Source: Stenotrophobium rhamnosiphilum
Lineage (GTDB): Bacteria > Pseudomonadota > Gammaproteobacteria > Nevskiales > Nevskiaceae
Direction: 5' to 3'
Assembly: GCF_003052265.1 (NCBI RefSeq)
Contig: NZ_QANS01000005.1
Location: 124,001-188,000 of the forward strand
Length of the DNA stretch: 64,000 bases
A program made the position numbers and the translations under genes. Numbering within the stretch: the stretch's first letter is position 1; every line of letters begins with the position of its first letter. The notes under the pieces were generated by a model. That model was not told where the DNA came from. It saw only the letters and a list, made by a program, of their open reading frames with translations, and did no database searches. Shown here piece by piece: positions 43,429-54,117 of this stretch.

Positions 43429-45777
43429 TTAAAACTCAGCCCACTGTTCGTCGGACTTCTCGGCCGCATGATGTCCATTGGTGCCGTTACGCTTGATCGG
43501 CGTAACTGTAGGCTTGGCTGCAGGACGTGATGGCACTCCGCGTATCGCTGGCTTAGCTGCCATCACTGGTTTTCGTGCTGCGATCGCCGGTGACGGCGCA
43601 CGTGCCGGTGCTGCTGGCGCGCTGGTCTCACCGGAGATCGTGTACTGCGACACTGCGCTGACCAATCCACCGGCCTGTTCTTCAAGTGAACGTGCCGAGG
43701 CAGAAGCTTCTTCAACCAGCGCAGCGTTCTGCTGCGTGACTTCGTCCATCTGCGTGATCGCCTGATTAACCTGCTCGATGCCCGAGCTCTGCTCCTGCGA
43801 TGCGGCGGTGATCTCGCCCATGATGTCGGTCACTCGTTTCACCGAGGTCACGATTTCTTCCATGGTTTGACCAGCCTGCGCCACCAGCTTGGTGCCAGTG
43901 TCGACCTTGCCGACGCTGTCACCGATCAAAGTCTTGATTTCTTTTGCTGCACCTGCCGAACGCTGTGCCAGGCTGCGAACTTCTGCGGCCACCACCGCGA
44001 ATCCGCGACCCTGCTCACCTGCACGTGCCGCTTCAACTGCTGCGTTGAGTGCGAGGATGTTGGTCTGGAAGGCGATGCCGTCGATCACGCCGATGATGTC
44101 CGAGATCTTGCGTGAAGACTCGTTGATCGCGCTCATCGTAGTGACCACTTCGCCGACGACCTTGCCGCCTTTGACTGCAATGTCGCTGGCGCCGATGGCG
44201 AGTTGGTTGGCCTGCTTGGCGTTCTCTGCGTTCTGCTTCACGGTGGAGGTGAGCTCTTCCATGCTCGATGCGGTTTCTTCGAGTGAGGAGGCCTGCTCTT
44301 CTGTGCGCTGTGACAAATCGGTATTGCCGGCTGCGATTTCGCGTGCTGCGGTATTGATGGTGTCGGAAGAGACCTTGATCTGGCGAACCAGATTTTCCAT
44401 ACCCTCAACTATCGAATTCACGCCTTCGCAAAGATCACGGATGGAACCGTTCTTTCCATCAAGTGGAATACGTTTGACCAAGTCACCATCTTTGGCGGCG
44501 CTGACCACCGCTTGCGTCTGTTCCACCGCCTGCTGCAGAACCTGCGATGCACGGACCTGCTCGGTGACATCGGTGGCGTACTTCACTACCTTGAACGGCT
44601 TGCCATTCATGTCATAGATCGGGTTGTAAGAAGCCTGAATCCAGATTTCCTTGCCGCCCTTGCCAATGCGCTTGTACTGACCCGAGTCGTATTCGCCGCG
44701 ACCGAGTTTTTCCCAGAACATGCGGTATTCAACGCTGGCACGATAATCCGGCTCGACAAACAGGCTGTGATGCTGACCTTTGATCTCATTCAGCGAATAG
44801 CCGAGTGTGACCAGGAAGTTTTCATTCGCGTCGATGATCTTTCCATCTAGCGAGAATGAAATAACGGCCTGTGCCTTGCTGATGGCAGACAGCTGTCCTG
44901 AGTAATCAGCATTCTGAAGTTTCTGTTGCGTGATGTTTGTCGCGTACTTCACGACCTTGAAAGGCTTGCCGTTCATATCGAAGATCGGGTTGTAAGACGC
45001 TTCAATCCAAATTTCAGCGCCGCCTTTGGCAATGCGCTTGTACTGACCCGCGTCGTATTCGCCGCGTCCCAGCTTTTCCCAGAACGCGCGGTATTCAGGC
45101 GATGCGCGATAAACCGGATCAGCGAACATGCCGTGATGCTGCCCCTTGATCTCTTCCAAGGTGTAGCCGAGCGTATTCAGAAAGTTTTCGTTGGCGTTAA
45201 CAATTTTTCCATCGAGCGTGAATTCAATCACCGCCTGCGCTTTGCTGATAGCTGATAGCTGTCCTTCATAGTCTGCCGACTTAAGCTTTGCCGCAGTAAT
45301 GTCGGTTGCGTACTTCACAACCTTGAACGGCTTGCCGTTAGTGTCGAAGATCGGGTTGTAAGAAGCCTGAATCCAGATTTCTCTGCCACCTTTGGCAATG
45401 CGCTTGTACTGGCCTGAGTCATATTCACCACGACCCAGCTTTTCCCAGAACGCTGCGTATTCAGGGCTGCTGCGATAAGCGGCTTCAGCAAACATGCTGT
45501 GATGCTGGCCTTTGACTTCATCCAGAGAGTACCCGAGTGCGTTCAGGAAATTGTCGTTGGCATGCAGGATCTTGCCGTCGAGGCTGAACTCAATCACAGC
45601 CTGCGCTTTGTTGATCGCTGCGATTTGGCCTTCCAGATCTGCCATGCGGAGTTTCAGACTGTCCGCGCCCTTAGTCGCTGGACTGGCTTTCTTCGCAATA
45701 ACTTTTTTCGAAGTAACCATTTTTCTTTTCGCCGCAACCGCTTTCTTAGCGACTTTTTTGATGATTTTCTTGCTCAT
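43429..45777 (-). CDS. Soluble chemoreceptor with three near-identical PAS repeats
   Basis: A 782-residue cytoplasmic chemoreceptor. A Lys/Ala-rich N-terminus (about 1-40) is followed by three tandem PAS repeats of 122 residues starting near 50, 172 and 294. Each contains a variant of [27 protein letters not shown] and [17 protein letters not shown]-like linker and a signalling domain follow ([38 protein letters not shown]). The Ala/Pro-rich tail ends EQWAEF, matching the WxxF-type CheR docking pentapeptide. There are no membrane helices. BdlA and Aer-like energy or redox sensors share this PAS type; the cofactor is unknown. Confidence 0.92.
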   Translation of the reverse strand: MSKKIIKKVAKKAVAAKRKMVTSKKVIAKKASPATKGADSLKLRMADLEGQIAAINKAQAVIEFSLDGKILHANDNFLNALGYSLDEVKGQHHSMFAEAAYRSSPEYAAFWEKLGRGEYDSGQYKRIAKGGREIWIQASYNPIFDTNGKPFKVVKYATDITAAKLKSADYEGQLSAISKAQAVIEFTLDGKIVNANENFLNTLGYTLEEIKGQHHGMFADPVYRASPEYRAFWEKLGRGEYDAGQYKRIAKGGAEIWIEASYNPIFDMNGKPFKVVKYATNITQQKLQNADYSGQLSAISKAQAVISFSLDGKIIDANENFLVTLGYSLNEIKGQHHSLFVEPDYRASVEYRMFWEKLGRGEYDSGQYKRIGKGGKEIWIQASYNPIYDMNGKPFKVVKYATDVTEQVRASQVLQQAVEQTQAVVSAAKDGDLVKRIPLDGKNGSIRDLCEGVNSIVEGMENLVRQIKVSSDTINTAAREIAAGNTDLSQRTEEQASSLEETASSMEELTSTVKQNAENAKQANQLAIGASDIAVKGGKVVGEVVTTMSAINESSRKISDIIGVIDGIAFQTNILALNAAVEAARAGEQGRGFAVVAAEVRSLAQRSAGAAKEIKTLIGDSVGKVDTGTKLVAQAGQTMEEIVTSVKRVTDIMGEITAASQEQSSGIEQVNQAITQMDEVTQQNAALVEEASASARSLEEQAGGLVSAVSQYTISGETSAPAAPARAPSPAIAARKPVMAAKPAIRGVPSRPAAKPTVTPIKRNGTNGHHAAEKSDEQWAEF

Positions 45778-45803
45778 GGGATGCCTCGTTCAGTTCTAAA
45801 GAT

Positions 45804-46340
45804 TTAGTGTTGGGTAGCGCTATCGGTCGACGGTGGCAGCAGTGCCATGTCTTGCGAGCGCAGAAGTTTTTCGATGTCGACCAGAATCAGCATGCGGTCA
45901 TCCAGCGTGCCGAGACCGGTGATGAAGCGCGTGTCCATCGCGCCGCCAAACTCAGGCGCGGGACGAATCTGTTCGGAGGCCAGATGCATCACATCGGAAA
46001 CGCTGTCGACCACCATGCCGACTACGCGTCTTTCGATGTTGAGAATGATCATGACCGTGAAGGCGTTGTACTCCGCCTTGCCGAGCTTGAACTTGATGCG
46101 CAAGTCCACCACCGGAACGATGGTGCCGCGCAGGTTGATCACGCCCTTGATGAAATCCGGTGCATCCGGAATCTTGGTGACGGTGTCGTAGCCGCGAATC
46201 TCTTGCACCTTCAAAATGTCGACGCCGTATTCCTCGTCGCCAAGCGTGAAGGTGAGGAACTCCTGCTCAAGCTCTTTAGCGCTGGCGATATCCCGCGTGC
46301 CATTCGCGCGTGCTTGGGTACTTACATCTGCTGCAGACAT
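45804..46340 (-). CDS. cheW: CheW coupling protein
   Basis: A 178-residue scaffold protein joining CheA to receptors. Core motifs are [50 protein letters not shown] and the C-terminal [19 protein letters not shown]. The N-terminus (30 residues) and C-terminus are extended relative to E. coli CheW. AAGGAG precedes the ATG. It lies between cheA and the triple-PAS receptor in the second chemotaxis set. Confidence 0.94.
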   Translation of the reverse strand: MSAADVSTQARANGTRDIASAKELEQEFLTFTLGDEEYGVDILKVQEIRGYDTVTKIPDAPDFIKGVINLRGTIVPVVDLRIKFKLGKAEYNAFTVMIILNIERRVVGMVVDSVSDVMHLASEQIRPAPEFGGAMDTRFITGLGTLDDRMLILVDIEKLLRSQDMALLPPSTDSATQH

Positions 46341-46357
46341 GTGTTGTCTCCTTGTGT

Positions 46358-48367
46358 TCAGGCGGCCTGGTCGCAGGCATTCGCCCGAACCAGTTCTCCA
46401 ACATCCAGAATCAACGCCACTCGGCCATCGCCGAGAATGGTGGCGCCAGAAATGCCGGAGATCCGGCGGTAATTACTTTCGAGGCTCTTGATCACGACCT
46501 GCTGTTGACCGACCAGCTCGTCCACCATCAAAGCGACCTTGCGACCTTCTGATTCGATCAACACGAGAATTCCTTTCTGTGGTTCCGTAATGCCGGAGCC
46601 CAGATGGAACACTTCTCGCAGCGGAACCAGCGGCAGAATTTCTCCACGCACGCGGACCACACGGCCCTGCCCTGCAATGCTCTTCACGTCTTCAGCACGC
46701 GGCTGTAGTGATTCAGCAACTGCATTGAGTGGCACGATGAAGATTTCTTCGCCGACGGATACCGACATGCCGTCGAGAATCGCCAGCGTTAATGGCAAGC
46801 GGATCATGATGGTCATGCCGCGACCATCGACCGACGTGATGTCGACCTGACCACCAAGTGCCTGAATGTTTTTCTTGACCACGTCCATTCCAACGCCACG
46901 GCCTGAGATGTCCGTGACTTTTTCGGCAGTGGAGAATCCTGGCGCGAAGATCAGTTGCCAGATCTCGCCATCAGGTGCGTTGTCAGAAACGGTAATGCCA
47001 CGTTCCTTGGCCTTGGCAATCAGCTTGGCGCGATCAAGACCACGGCCATCGTCAGACACTTCGATCATGATGCTGCCACCACGATGCGCGGCTTTCAGCG
47101 TGATCGTGCCTGATGAATCTTTTCCTGCAGCAAGACGCACATCCGGCATTTCAATACCGTGATCCAGCGAATTGCGCACGAGATGATTCAGAGGATCAGC
47201 AATCTTCTCGATCACACTCTTATCCAGTTCAGTGCTTTCACCGACCATGACCAGACGCGCCTGCTTGCCAAGCTTGCCGGCAAGATCGCGAATCAATCGT
47301 GGGAAGCGGCTGAATACAAAATCCATCGGCAACATGCGGATCGACATCACCGCTTCCTGCATGCTGCGGGTATTGCGATCAAGCTGAGAGAGTCCCGTCA
47401 TCAGCTTTTCATGCAGTACTGGGTCTAACGCAGCAGCTTGCTGTGCCAGCATGGCCTGCGTAATCACCAACTCACCGACCAGATTGATCAGTGAATCAAT
47501 TTTCTCGGTGCCGACGCGGATCGATCCGCTCTCACCACTACTAGCCTTGTGCGCGTCAGCAGGTGCCGCGTTCTCGCGACCGCCTTGAATGACTGCCAGT
47601 TGTGGCTTGGTCACTTCAGGCTTGGCTTCAACAACCGCTGCAGCAGCCTTCTCTTGCACCAGTTCAATCGTCAGGTCTGATTCGTCTTCGACCCACGCAA
47701 AAACTTCCAGCACGCTGGCGCGGCTGCATTCAGCGTGTAATTCGATATTCCAGGCGAGATAGCAGTCTTCTGCATCCGCCACTTCAAAACTGGGCAGCGC
47801 TTGATCATCCAGCGTTACCTGCATCTCACCCAGCGTGCCGAGCTCGCGGATGATGCGAAGTGGATCATTGCCACCTCGGAACAAATTTCTGTGTGGCGCG
47901 AAACGGATATGCCAGTGATTGGAAGCTTTCGCTGCTACCACTGGAGCCGCACTCACTGCTGCGGGTTTGTCAGAAGGCGCACTGAGCAAAGTCTGCTCAA
48001 GTTCAGCACGCAGTTGTTCTACTGACTGCGTGTCTGCAGCCGTGCTATCGCGCGCAGCGGTGAGCAGCCCACGTACCACATCGACTGATCTCAGCAGAAG
48101 GTCCACATCATGCTGCGTCACCGCACGCTGACCCGAGCGCATCTGGTCCAGCAGGGTTTCGAGCAGGTGAGTGAATCCAGCCACATCCAGAAAGCCGAAT
48201 GTCGCCGCTCCACCCTTCATCGAATGTGCAGCCCTGAAGATTGTATTAATGATTTCGGAATCGGCGTTGCCGATATCCAGCTTGAGTAACGCGCTCTCCA
48301 TCACGTCCAGGCCTTCGAAGCTTTCTTCGAAGAAGGTTTGGTGAAATCGGCTGAAGTCGATTTCCAT
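46358..48367 (-). CDS. cheA: CheA histidine kinase (second chemotaxis set)
   Basis: A 669-residue kinase. The N-terminal HPt domain carries the phospho-histidine in [15 protein letters not shown] middle domain, about residues 140-240, contains [20 protein letters not shown], a regulator-binding type unlike E. coli P2. The dimerisation helix has [20 protein letters not shown] boxes are [21 protein letters not shown] and GRGVGMDVV, and the end is a CheW-like domain ([20 protein letters not shown]). It phosphorylates CheY and CheB. Gene order is STAS-cheY-cheA-cheW, with only 2 bp after cheY. Confidence 0.95.
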   Translation of the reverse strand: MEIDFSRFHQTFFEESFEGLDVMESALLKLDIGNADSEIINTIFRAAHSMKGGAATFGFLDVAGFTHLLETLLDQMRSGQRAVTQHDVDLLLRSVDVVRGLLTAARDSTAADTQSVEQLRAELEQTLLSAPSDKPAAVSAAPVVAAKASNHWHIRFAPHRNLFRGGNDPLRIIRELGTLGEMQVTLDDQALPSFEVADAEDCYLAWNIELHAECSRASVLEVFAWVEDESDLTIELVQEKAAAAVVEAKPEVTKPQLAVIQGGRENAAPADAHKASSGESGSIRVGTEKIDSLINLVGELVITQAMLAQQAAALDPVLHEKLMTGLSQLDRNTRSMQEAVMSIRMLPMDFVFSRFPRLIRDLAGKLGKQARLVMVGESTELDKSVIEKIADPLNHLVRNSLDHGIEMPDVRLAAGKDSSGTITLKAAHRGGSIMIEVSDDGRGLDRAKLIAKAKERGITVSDNAPDGEIWQLIFAPGFSTAEKVTDISGRGVGMDVVKKNIQALGGQVDITSVDGRGMTIMIRLPLTLAILDGMSVSVGEEIFIVPLNAVAESLQPRAEDVKSIAGQGRVVRVRGEILPLVPLREVFHLGSGITEPQKGILVLIESEGRKVALMVDELVGQQQVVIKSLESNYRRISGISGATILGDGRVALILDVGELVRANACDQAA

Positions 48368-48369
48368 GA

Positions 48370-48732
48370 CTAAGCCAGTACGCGCTTGATCGTCGTGATG
48401 AGTTGATCCGGATTAAATGGCTTGATCAGCCAACCGGTCGCACCCGCGGACTTACCCTCCATTTTCTTTTCAGGCGTCGATTCCGTCGTCAGCATCAACA
48501 GCGGCGTGAATTTGTAATCCGGCATCGTTCGCAAATTCCTGACCAGCGTGATGCCATCCATATTCGGCATGTTCACGTCAGCCAACACCAGCGAGAATTT
48601 TTCCTTCGCCGCCAAATCGAGCGCGACGCGGCCGTCTTCGGCTTCAACCACATCGAAGCCGGCAGCCTTCAGGGTAAAGGCAACCATCTGCCTCATTGAT
48701 GTCGAATCATCTACTGCGAGTATGCGAGTCAT
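48370..48732 (-). CDS. cheY: CheY-like response regulator (second chemotaxis set)
   Basis: A 120-residue single receiver domain. Acidic residues are in AVDDSTSMRQM, phospho-acceptor Asp52 in ADVNMPNMDG, the switch threonine in MLTTES and the lysine in LIKPFNPDQL. It has no output domain, so it acts by protein contact, on the motor or as a phosphate sink for the neighbouring CheA. It overlaps the STAS gene by four bases. It differs clearly from the flagellar-operon CheY at 54114. Confidence 0.93.
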   Translation of the reverse strand: MTRILAVDDSTSMRQMVAFTLKAAGFDVVEAEDGRVALDLAAKEKFSLVLADVNMPNMDGITLVRNLRTMPDYKFTPLLMLTTESTPEKKMEGKSAGATGWLIKPFNPDQLITTIKRVLA

Positions 48733-49091
48733 GCTGCTTCTGGCTCCATTCCAAGGCTTAGCAATGTCGTTGCTCCCAATAACGCCGCGGCGCCTCTGAG
48801 AGCAACTGAAGGTTCACGCCATGAAACGTCGCGTCCCGCTTTACGACGGTCTTTGCAAAACATGCAGAAGAGTTGAAGTGCTGCGGCATGGATGCGTTGA
48901 ATCTCCGACGCGTCCAAAGTCACCACTCGTTCATCTGCCACATCTTTCGCAAGCATCTGGCGCAAACCACCTGCTTCCTCGATTCCGAGTTCCGCAGGCA
49001 ATTTGATTACTAAAGATGATTCGGCAGAATTTCCGGATTCTTTAACGAGCGAAATCCCGGCAGCACTTTCTGATTTGGACTTTTTTTTCAT
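48729..49091 (-). CDS. STAS-domain protein of the chemotaxis operon
   Basis: A 120-residue protein with a basic N-terminus (KKKSKSES) and a STAS/anti-anti-sigma-like fold: SLVIKLPAELGIEEAGGLRQ, VVTLDASEIQRIHAAALQLF, SWREPSVALRGAAALLGA. Such proteins head cheY-cheA-cheW clusters in several proteobacteria and are thought to modulate the kinase. ATG 49091 follows GAGGAG; the frame upstream to 49301 has no comparable site. The stop overlaps the cheY start, so they are co-translated. Confidence 0.8.
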   Translation of the reverse strand: MKKKSKSESAAGISLVKESGNSAESSLVIKLPAELGIEEAGGLRQMLAKDVADERVVTLDASEIQRIHAAALQLFCMFCKDRRKAGRDVSWREPSVALRGAAALLGATTLLSLGMEPEAA

Positions 49092-49398
49092 GGCAGCACT
49101 CTCCTCGCTGTATCGATGAAGGCGGTCTCCGACTCCCTTACGAGTGATGGATTCCGCATGCAGAGGACTAGGCAACATCTGTTCCCGCACAAGCAGGCAA
49201 ATTCCCGACAGCGGATAGCGGTGCCTAATCAGCCGCAGGTAAACCGATGGAGTGTGTAAAAGAGCCGCTAGAAGGTAGGCAAGAAATTGAATGCGGAGCA
49301 AAAACCAATGCCCGAAATTCCGCGTGAGCAGATTGGGGAGCGCTCATATTTTTATTGCGGCGGATTTCTGACTGGAAACGTCAGCAGGTTTTGCAGCC
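49092..49398. other. Intergenic region between cheW and the STAS-cheY-cheA operon
   Basis: A 307-bp leader on the minus strand between the two chemotaxis blocks. I see no gene, no strong terminator (only a 5-bp CTGAC/GTCAG stem near the cheW end), and no convincing sigma-54 or sigma-28 promoter. It presumably holds the promoter of the second chemotaxis operon. Confidence 0.5.
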
Positions 49399-49896
49399 TC
49401 AGGCTGCGAGTGAAGCTTCCGAATTGTCAGGCAAGCTCACGAAATTCAGCAGCGTCAGCAGATCATCGTTCCGCTGAACGTAGCCCAGCACGGTATTAGC
49501 GGTATTACCCGCAGTACCGGAGGGCACTGGATTGATCGCGTTCTGCTGGATATCCAGTACTTCGAGAATACGATCGACACGAATACCCAAGGCCTGGTCT
49601 TCGTGATTCACCACAATCACGCAATGCGATTCTGTGGTTTGGTCCAGACCAAGCCATACCGCCAGATCAATCACCGTCACGATGCTACCGCGCAGATTGA
49701 TCACACCGAGCACAGACTGCGGAGCACAGGGTACTGGTTCGATATCGGCGTCTGACAAAACTTCAAAGACTTTAAGAATGGCAATTGCATACTTCTGACC
49801 GCCCAACTCAAAGCTCACCCATCTTGAAGCGATAGCGCCCGCTTGCTGCGCAGAGTAGGACGTGCTGATCGGTGCAGAACTGGCAACAAGGTTCAT
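49399..49896 (-). CDS. cheW: CheW-domain protein of the flagellar operon
   Basis: A 165-residue CheW homologue: WVSFELGGQKYAIAILKVFE, PVPCAPQSVLGVINLRGSIV, TVIDLAVWLGL and the C-terminal VLGYVQRNDDLLTLLNFVSL. It follows motD with a four-base overlap, as cheW does in polar flagellar operons of Pseudomonas and Xanthomonas, and probably couples receptors to the cheA at 51626. It is the last gene of the flhA-to-cheW run. The parA-like gene often found beside it is absent. Confidence 0.92.
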   Translation of the reverse strand: MNLVASSAPISTSYSAQQAGAIASRWVSFELGGQKYAIAILKVFEVLSDADIEPVPCAPQSVLGVINLRGSIVTVIDLAVWLGLDQTTESHCVIVVNHEDQALGIRVDRILEVLDIQQNAINPVPSGTAGNTANTVLGYVQRNDDLLTLLNFVSLPDNSEASLAA

Positions 49897-50870
49897 GGCG
49901 TGAGTGCTCCAGTAGTTCCAACTGCTTCAGCTGCTGAAGCAGTATCAATACTCTCAACAGGGCTTTCGACTTCTTCCTGATCCAATGCACCCGTCATCGC
50001 CTTGAAGTCAGCGGCATGGCGATCATCAGGCCCAGAAAGAATAACCAACACCACACGACGATTCTGATCACGGCCCAATGCAGTTTTGTTATCGCCAATC
50101 GGGCGGTATTCACCCAAGCCTTCCACACTCATGCGCGTCGGCTCAACACCGCGCTGCATGAACAGATGAACAACACTGGCTGCGCGCGCCGCAGACAATT
50201 CCCAGTTGGATGGGAATACGCGTGTGTTGATCGGAACGTTATCGGTGTGACCTTCAATGCGGATCACATTCGGGAATGGCTTCAGAATTCCTGAAAGCTT
50301 ATCCAGCGTCGACACGGCGCCGTGAGAAATCTCGGCAGAGCCGCTGCTGTATAAAATGTCGGTCTTGATTTCGACTTCAAGCCAGTTACTTCCTGGGCGC
50401 ACCACCACCAAGCCCTGCTTGATCAAACCCGCCATCGCCGCCTGCACTTCGACAGCAATGCGCTTGAGCGATCTGGCACCTTCTGAATAACCCGTGTTGC
50501 CGCTTGAATTTACATCGTGCTGCGGGATCATCGTCTTCAGCGATCCCGGCAGTGTTCTCGGCGTGTGCATATCACGCAAGATGCCGCCGAGTGACTGATC
50601 AATCGCTGGCGCAGGCAGCACGCTCATCTTCTGATCATTATCTGATCCACGACTCTTGTTATTGCCGAACTGCACCGGGCGCAGGGATTTTGGCGGACCA
50701 CCAAACGCGACCGACAGCGCATCCGACAACACGCGGAACTTGCCTTCGTTAACCGAAGACACCGCATACATCACCACAAACAGCGCCAGCAGCAGGGTTA
50801 CCAAGTCGCCATAGGGAATGGCCCAGGCTTCGTGGTTGGCATGCTCTTCATGTTTATGTTTGCGGGCCAC
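49893..50870 (-). CDS. motD: MotD, MotB-type flagellar stator subunit
   Basis: A 325-residue stator protein. The single membrane helix with the essential proton-path aspartate is in WAIPYGDLVTLLLALFVVMY, and the plug follows. An OmpA-like peptidoglycan-binding domain has EGHTDNVPINTRVFPSNWEL, SAARAASVVHLF and RPIGDNKTALGRDQNRRVVL. It pairs with MotC in the second stator type of polar flagella, used for surface motility in Pseudomonas. The start is GTG 50870, 8 bp after motC. Confidence 0.92.
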   Translation of the reverse strand: MARKHKHEEHANHEAWAIPYGDLVTLLLALFVVMYAVSSVNEGKFRVLSDALSVAFGGPPKSLRPVQFGNNKSRGSDNDQKMSVLPAPAIDQSLGGILRDMHTPRTLPGSLKTMIPQHDVNSSGNTGYSEGARSLKRIAVEVQAAMAGLIKQGLVVVRPGSNWLEVEIKTDILYSSGSAEISHGAVSTLDKLSGILKPFPNVIRIEGHTDNVPINTRVFPSNWELSAARAASVVHLFMQRGVEPTRMSVEGLGEYRPIGDNKTALGRDQNRRVVLVILSGPDDRHAADFKAMTGALDQEEVESPVESIDTASAAEAVGTTGALTP

Positions 50871-50878
50871 GAATAATC

Positions 50879-51619
50879 TCAGTGAAAGAAGCCTTGCAGC
50901 TTGGCTTCGATATTGCGCGGATTCTCACCGCGTGAAATGGAGATCAGGCCTTCAACAATCATCTCGCGCATGCGCGTCTGATCGGCGACTACTGCCTTGA
51001 GTTTTGATGCCATCGGCAACAAGAACAGGTTGGCCGCACCGATGCCGTAGATCGTCGCAACGAATGCGGCCGCAATACCGTGGCCCAGCTTGCTAGGGTC
51101 TGCGAGGTTAGCCATCACCGACATCAAACCCATCACCGCGCCGATGATGCCGAGCGTTGGTGCGTAGATGCCCATGCCTTCAAACACCTTGGCGCCTTGC
51201 AGGTCGAAATGTTCTTTAGTGGTCAGTTCAACTTCCAACACGCTGCGAATCATGTCCGGCTCAGAGCCATCGACCAGCAGCTGTAAACCTTTCTTGATGA
51301 AGCTATCGGTCTCCGCTTCAACACTCGCTTCAAGTGCGAGCAAGCCTTGCTTACGTGCCGCATTGCTCCAATCCACGATCTTTTGAATCATGACTTTGGA
51401 ATCCATCTTCGGCGGCATGAACACCCATTTGGCCATCTTCATGCCGTGCTTGAACGTCGCCAACGGTGTCTGCACAAGAATTGATGAGATCGTGCCGATG
51501 ATCACAATCACAAAGGCCGCAGGGCCCCAGAGCGCCGCAACACCACTGCCTTTCAGAATGCTGCCGACAATCAGAACCAAGAAGGCCAGCGGAAAACCAA
51601 TGACACTTAAGATATCCAT
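50879..51619 (-). CDS. motC: MotC, MotA-type flagellar stator subunit
   Basis: A 246-residue membrane protein with four hydrophobic segments (IGFPLAFLVLIVGSILKGSG, FVIVIIGTISSILVQTP, YAPTLGIIGAVMGLMSVMAN, IAAAFVATIYGIGAANLFLLP). It has the large cytoplasmic loop typical of MotA, including TTKEHFDLQGAKVFEGMG. It forms the proton channel with MotD that drives rotation. It lies between cheA and motD, 6 bp after cheA. Confidence 0.93.
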   Translation of the reverse strand: MDILSVIGFPLAFLVLIVGSILKGSGVAALWGPAAFVIVIIGTISSILVQTPLATFKHGMKMAKWVFMPPKMDSKVMIQKIVDWSNAARKQGLLALEASVEAETDSFIKKGLQLLVDGSEPDMIRSVLEVELTTKEHFDLQGAKVFEGMGIYAPTLGIIGAVMGLMSVMANLADPSKLGHGIAAAFVATIYGIGAANLFLLPMASKLKAVVADQTRMREMIVEGLISISRGENPRNIEAKLQGFFH

Positions 51620-51625
51620 CGCTGC

Positions 51626-53368
51626 TTATCCTCCCCCAGCTGAACAGGCTTTGATCAAGCCAGGGAAATCGAGAATTAAGGCTACTCTGCCTTGGCCCGT
51701 GACTGTTGCGCCCGCTAGGCCAGTAAGCCCGCGCAGCATCGCACCCAAGGGTTTGATCACAACTTCTTCACGTCCACGAACTTGGCTCACGACAAAGCCA
51801 TAACGTTCGTTATCCACATTCGCCAAAACCACATGACGCGTCAGTTCAGGATCAGCGCGTACGCCAGCCCAGCGATCGAGATGAATCAATCGCACCAGCT
51901 CATCGCGGATCAGCACGACATCCCATTTATCCAGTCGACGAATGCTTTCTGTATTCAGCACCGTGACATCAATGACCGAAGACAGCGGCATTGCGAACGT
52001 GCGCCCAGCAACCGACACCATCAGCGCAGGCAAGATCGCTAACGTCAGTGGCAACTGGATCAACACCACACTGCCATTGCCGATGCGCGATTCAATTTTT
52101 ACCGTGCCCTTCAGATTGGTGATCGCGGACTTAACCACGTCCATGCCAACGCCGCGACCAGACAAATCAGAGATCTGTTCTTTGGTCGAGAAACCGGGCA
52201 TGAAAACCAATTGCAGACATTCGTCAGGGCTGAGTCTTTCTGCCGCAGCTTCAGTCAGTAGCCCTTTCTCCACGACTTTCTTGCGCAGCTTCTCGCTATC
52301 GATACCGGCGCCATCGTCGGAGATTGAAATCAGGATGTGATCGCCCTGCTGTCTTGCAGCAAGGACCAGATGGCCTGCTTCTGATTTGCCAGCGCGCTTG
52401 CGCACGTCTGGCATTTCAATGCCGTGGTCAACCGCATTGCGAACCATATGCACCAGCGGATCAGCCAGTGCGTCGACCAGATTCTTATCGAGATCGGTGT
52501 CTTCACCCACCAGTTCGACTTCGACCTGCTTGCCGAGCGCACGCGCAACATCACGAGCGACTTTGGGGAATCTTGAAAATACCTTACGCACCGGCCGCAT
52601 GCGGATTTGCATAACGGCGCCTTGCAGACTGCGCGTGATGAAATCGAGCTGACCAATGGCTTTACTCAGATCATCTGAAGAGCTGGACCCACGCAGGATC
52701 TTGAGTCGATTACGTAGCAGTACCAGTTCACCAACCAGATTCATCATCTTGTCGAGACGATTGGTATCGACACGAATCGTGGTTTCCGGTGGCGGCGCAT
52801 GAGCAACTACAGCTTTGCCGCTCACTTCGGGTTTTGCAGGAGTCTCTACCGCCGCTTCGACGACTGGCGCGACTGCTTTGCCTGAACCATGAAACTGATC
52901 CAGCAATGCTTCGAATTCATCGTCACTGATTGCATCATTGCTCGACGCAGCTGGCTCAACCTTGACGACGACAGGTGCCGGGGCAACACAAGAATCATGC
53001 AAGCTTTTGATCAGCGCCGCAGGCGCCGCAGACAAAGATTCACCCGAAGACACCTGAGCCATCATCACCTGCAAGTGGTCGACAGACTGCAGAATTGCAT
53101 CCAGCAGATTCTGATCCATCTCGCGCTTGCCGCTACGCAAGAGATTAAAGACATCTTCAGCGGCATGGCACAAATCAACCATGGGACCAAAGTTGAGGAA
53201 GCCCGCACCGCCCTTCACCGTGTGGAAAGCGCGGAAAATTGCGTTGAGTAATTCCTGGTCGTCAGGACGCTTCTCCATCTCGATCAGCTGCTCGCCCAAT
53301 TTTTCAACAAGCTCACCCGCTTCCATCACAAAGTCGGCAAGGATTTCGTTGCTGGTGTCGACGTTCAT
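51626..53368 (-). CDS. cheA: CheA histidine kinase (flagellar operon)
   Basis: A 580-residue kinase. HPt domain with phospho-histidine in FRAFHTVKGGAGFLNF, a long Ala/Pro/Val-rich linker (about 120-215), dimerisation helices with LMMNLVGELV-like KMMNLVGELVLLRNRL, ATP boxes MVRNAVDHGIEMP, SISDDGAGID and [13 protein letters not shown], and a terminal CheW-like domain. It lacks the middle domain present in the other CheA. It sits in fliA-cheY-cheZ-cheA-motC-motD and should be the main flagellar kinase. Confidence 0.95.
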   Translation of the reverse strand: MNVDTSNEILADFVMEAGELVEKLGEQLIEMEKRPDDQELLNAIFRAFHTVKGGAGFLNFGPMVDLCHAAEDVFNLLRSGKREMDQNLLDAILQSVDHLQVMMAQVSSGESLSAAPAALIKSLHDSCVAPAPVVVKVEPAASSNDAISDDEFEALLDQFHGSGKAVAPVVEAAVETPAKPEVSGKAVVAHAPPPETTIRVDTNRLDKMMNLVGELVLLRNRLKILRGSSSSDDLSKAIGQLDFITRSLQGAVMQIRMRPVRKVFSRFPKVARDVARALGKQVEVELVGEDTDLDKNLVDALADPLVHMVRNAVDHGIEMPDVRKRAGKSEAGHLVLAARQQGDHILISISDDGAGIDSEKLRKKVVEKGLLTEAAAERLSPDECLQLVFMPGFSTKEQISDLSGRGVGMDVVKSAITNLKGTVKIESRIGNGSVVLIQLPLTLAILPALMVSVAGRTFAMPLSSVIDVTVLNTESIRRLDKWDVVLIRDELVRLIHLDRWAGVRADPELTRHVVLANVDNERYGFVVSQVRGREEVVIKPLGAMLRGLTGLAGATVTGQGRVALILDFPGLIKACSAGGG

Positions 53369-53376
53369 ATTGGGCC

Positions 53377-54117
53377 TTAGAATCCCAGCTCGGCCAACAG
53401 CGCATCAGCATCCTGCTGACTGCTGGAAACACTCAGGCCTGGAACCGCTGGGCCTTCGAGCTTCTCTTCATGCGGCATAGAGACATGGCCCGCTTTCAAA
53501 GCAGAGCCAGTGCTGCGTAGCATCTCGATCAAGCCAGACTCAACATCGCGCACCACACGAATCACGCGCTTGATGATTTGGCCGGTGAGATCCTGATATT
53601 CCTGAATCTGCGCCAGCTCGGTCAGATTGGACCGCAAATGCGAGGTGCCCATATTGACGCTGACTTCCATGCCGGAAATCGCTTCCAACAGATTGTCGAC
53701 ATCGGCCTTGGCATTGTTGCTGGCATACACGCGAACTCTTGCAGCAGCCACACGCGACATCGCTTTCTTAATCTGATCAGTCTGTTCCTTGCTCTGATCA
53801 ACCAGATCCAGCGTTTTGTGAGCAGCCTCTTCCGTCACCTTCACCACATAGTCGAGACGCTGACAGGCGTCTGGAATATCGGAGCTGGCAACACGAGACA
53901 GGCGATCATCCGCATTGATGTCTTTCACCGCATGATGAAGTTCACGTGTGATCTTGACGACACTACCAAGCAAGTTCTGCTCACGCATGCCGACCAACTG
54001 GCTCATATACAACTCATACAAAGGCTCATCGCCGCTTTCCAGCGCACGAACCATTTCTTTGAGTTTTGAAAGCGTCCCGAGATGGACAGGAACACTCTCC
54101 TTTAACAGCGCGTTCAC
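53377..54117 (-). CDS. cheZ: CheZ, CheY-phosphate phosphatase
   Basis: A 246-residue largely helical protein. The phosphatase site is in [19 protein letters not shown] with the catalytic glutamine after DLTG. The C-terminal CheY-binding helix is [11 protein letters not shown], joined by a flexible Ser/Pro-rich linker. It dephosphorylates CheY-P and is found only in beta/gammaproteobacterial-type systems. The start is GTG 54117, overlapping the cheY stop by four bases. Confidence 0.92.
   Translation of the reverse strand: MNALLKESVPVHLGTLSKLKEMVRALESGDEPLYELYMSQLVGMREQNLLGSVVKITRELHHAVKDINADDRLSRVASSDIPDACQRLDYVVKVTEEAAHKTLDLVDQSKEQTDQIKKAMSRVAAARVRVYASNNAKADVDNLLEAISGMEVSVNMGTSHLRSNLTELAQIQEYQDLTGQIIKRVIRVVRDVESGLIEMLRSTGSALKAGHVSMPHEEKLEGPAVPGLSVSSSQQDADALLAELGF

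Noticed and set aside
43429..45777. Triple PAS repeat as an assembly artefact
   Set aside because: The three copies differ at many residues (e.g. [30 protein letters not shown]), so they are real separate units.
49092..49301. 70-residue N-terminal extension of the STAS protein
   Set aside because: It has no ribosome site and a composition unlike the protein; GAGGAG lies before ATG 49091.
49092..49398. Sigma-54 or sigma-28 promoter for the second chemotaxis operon
   Set aside because: TTGGTTTTTGC and TAAA-containing stretches were examined, but none fits the -24/-12 or TAAA-N15-GCCGATAA patterns well.
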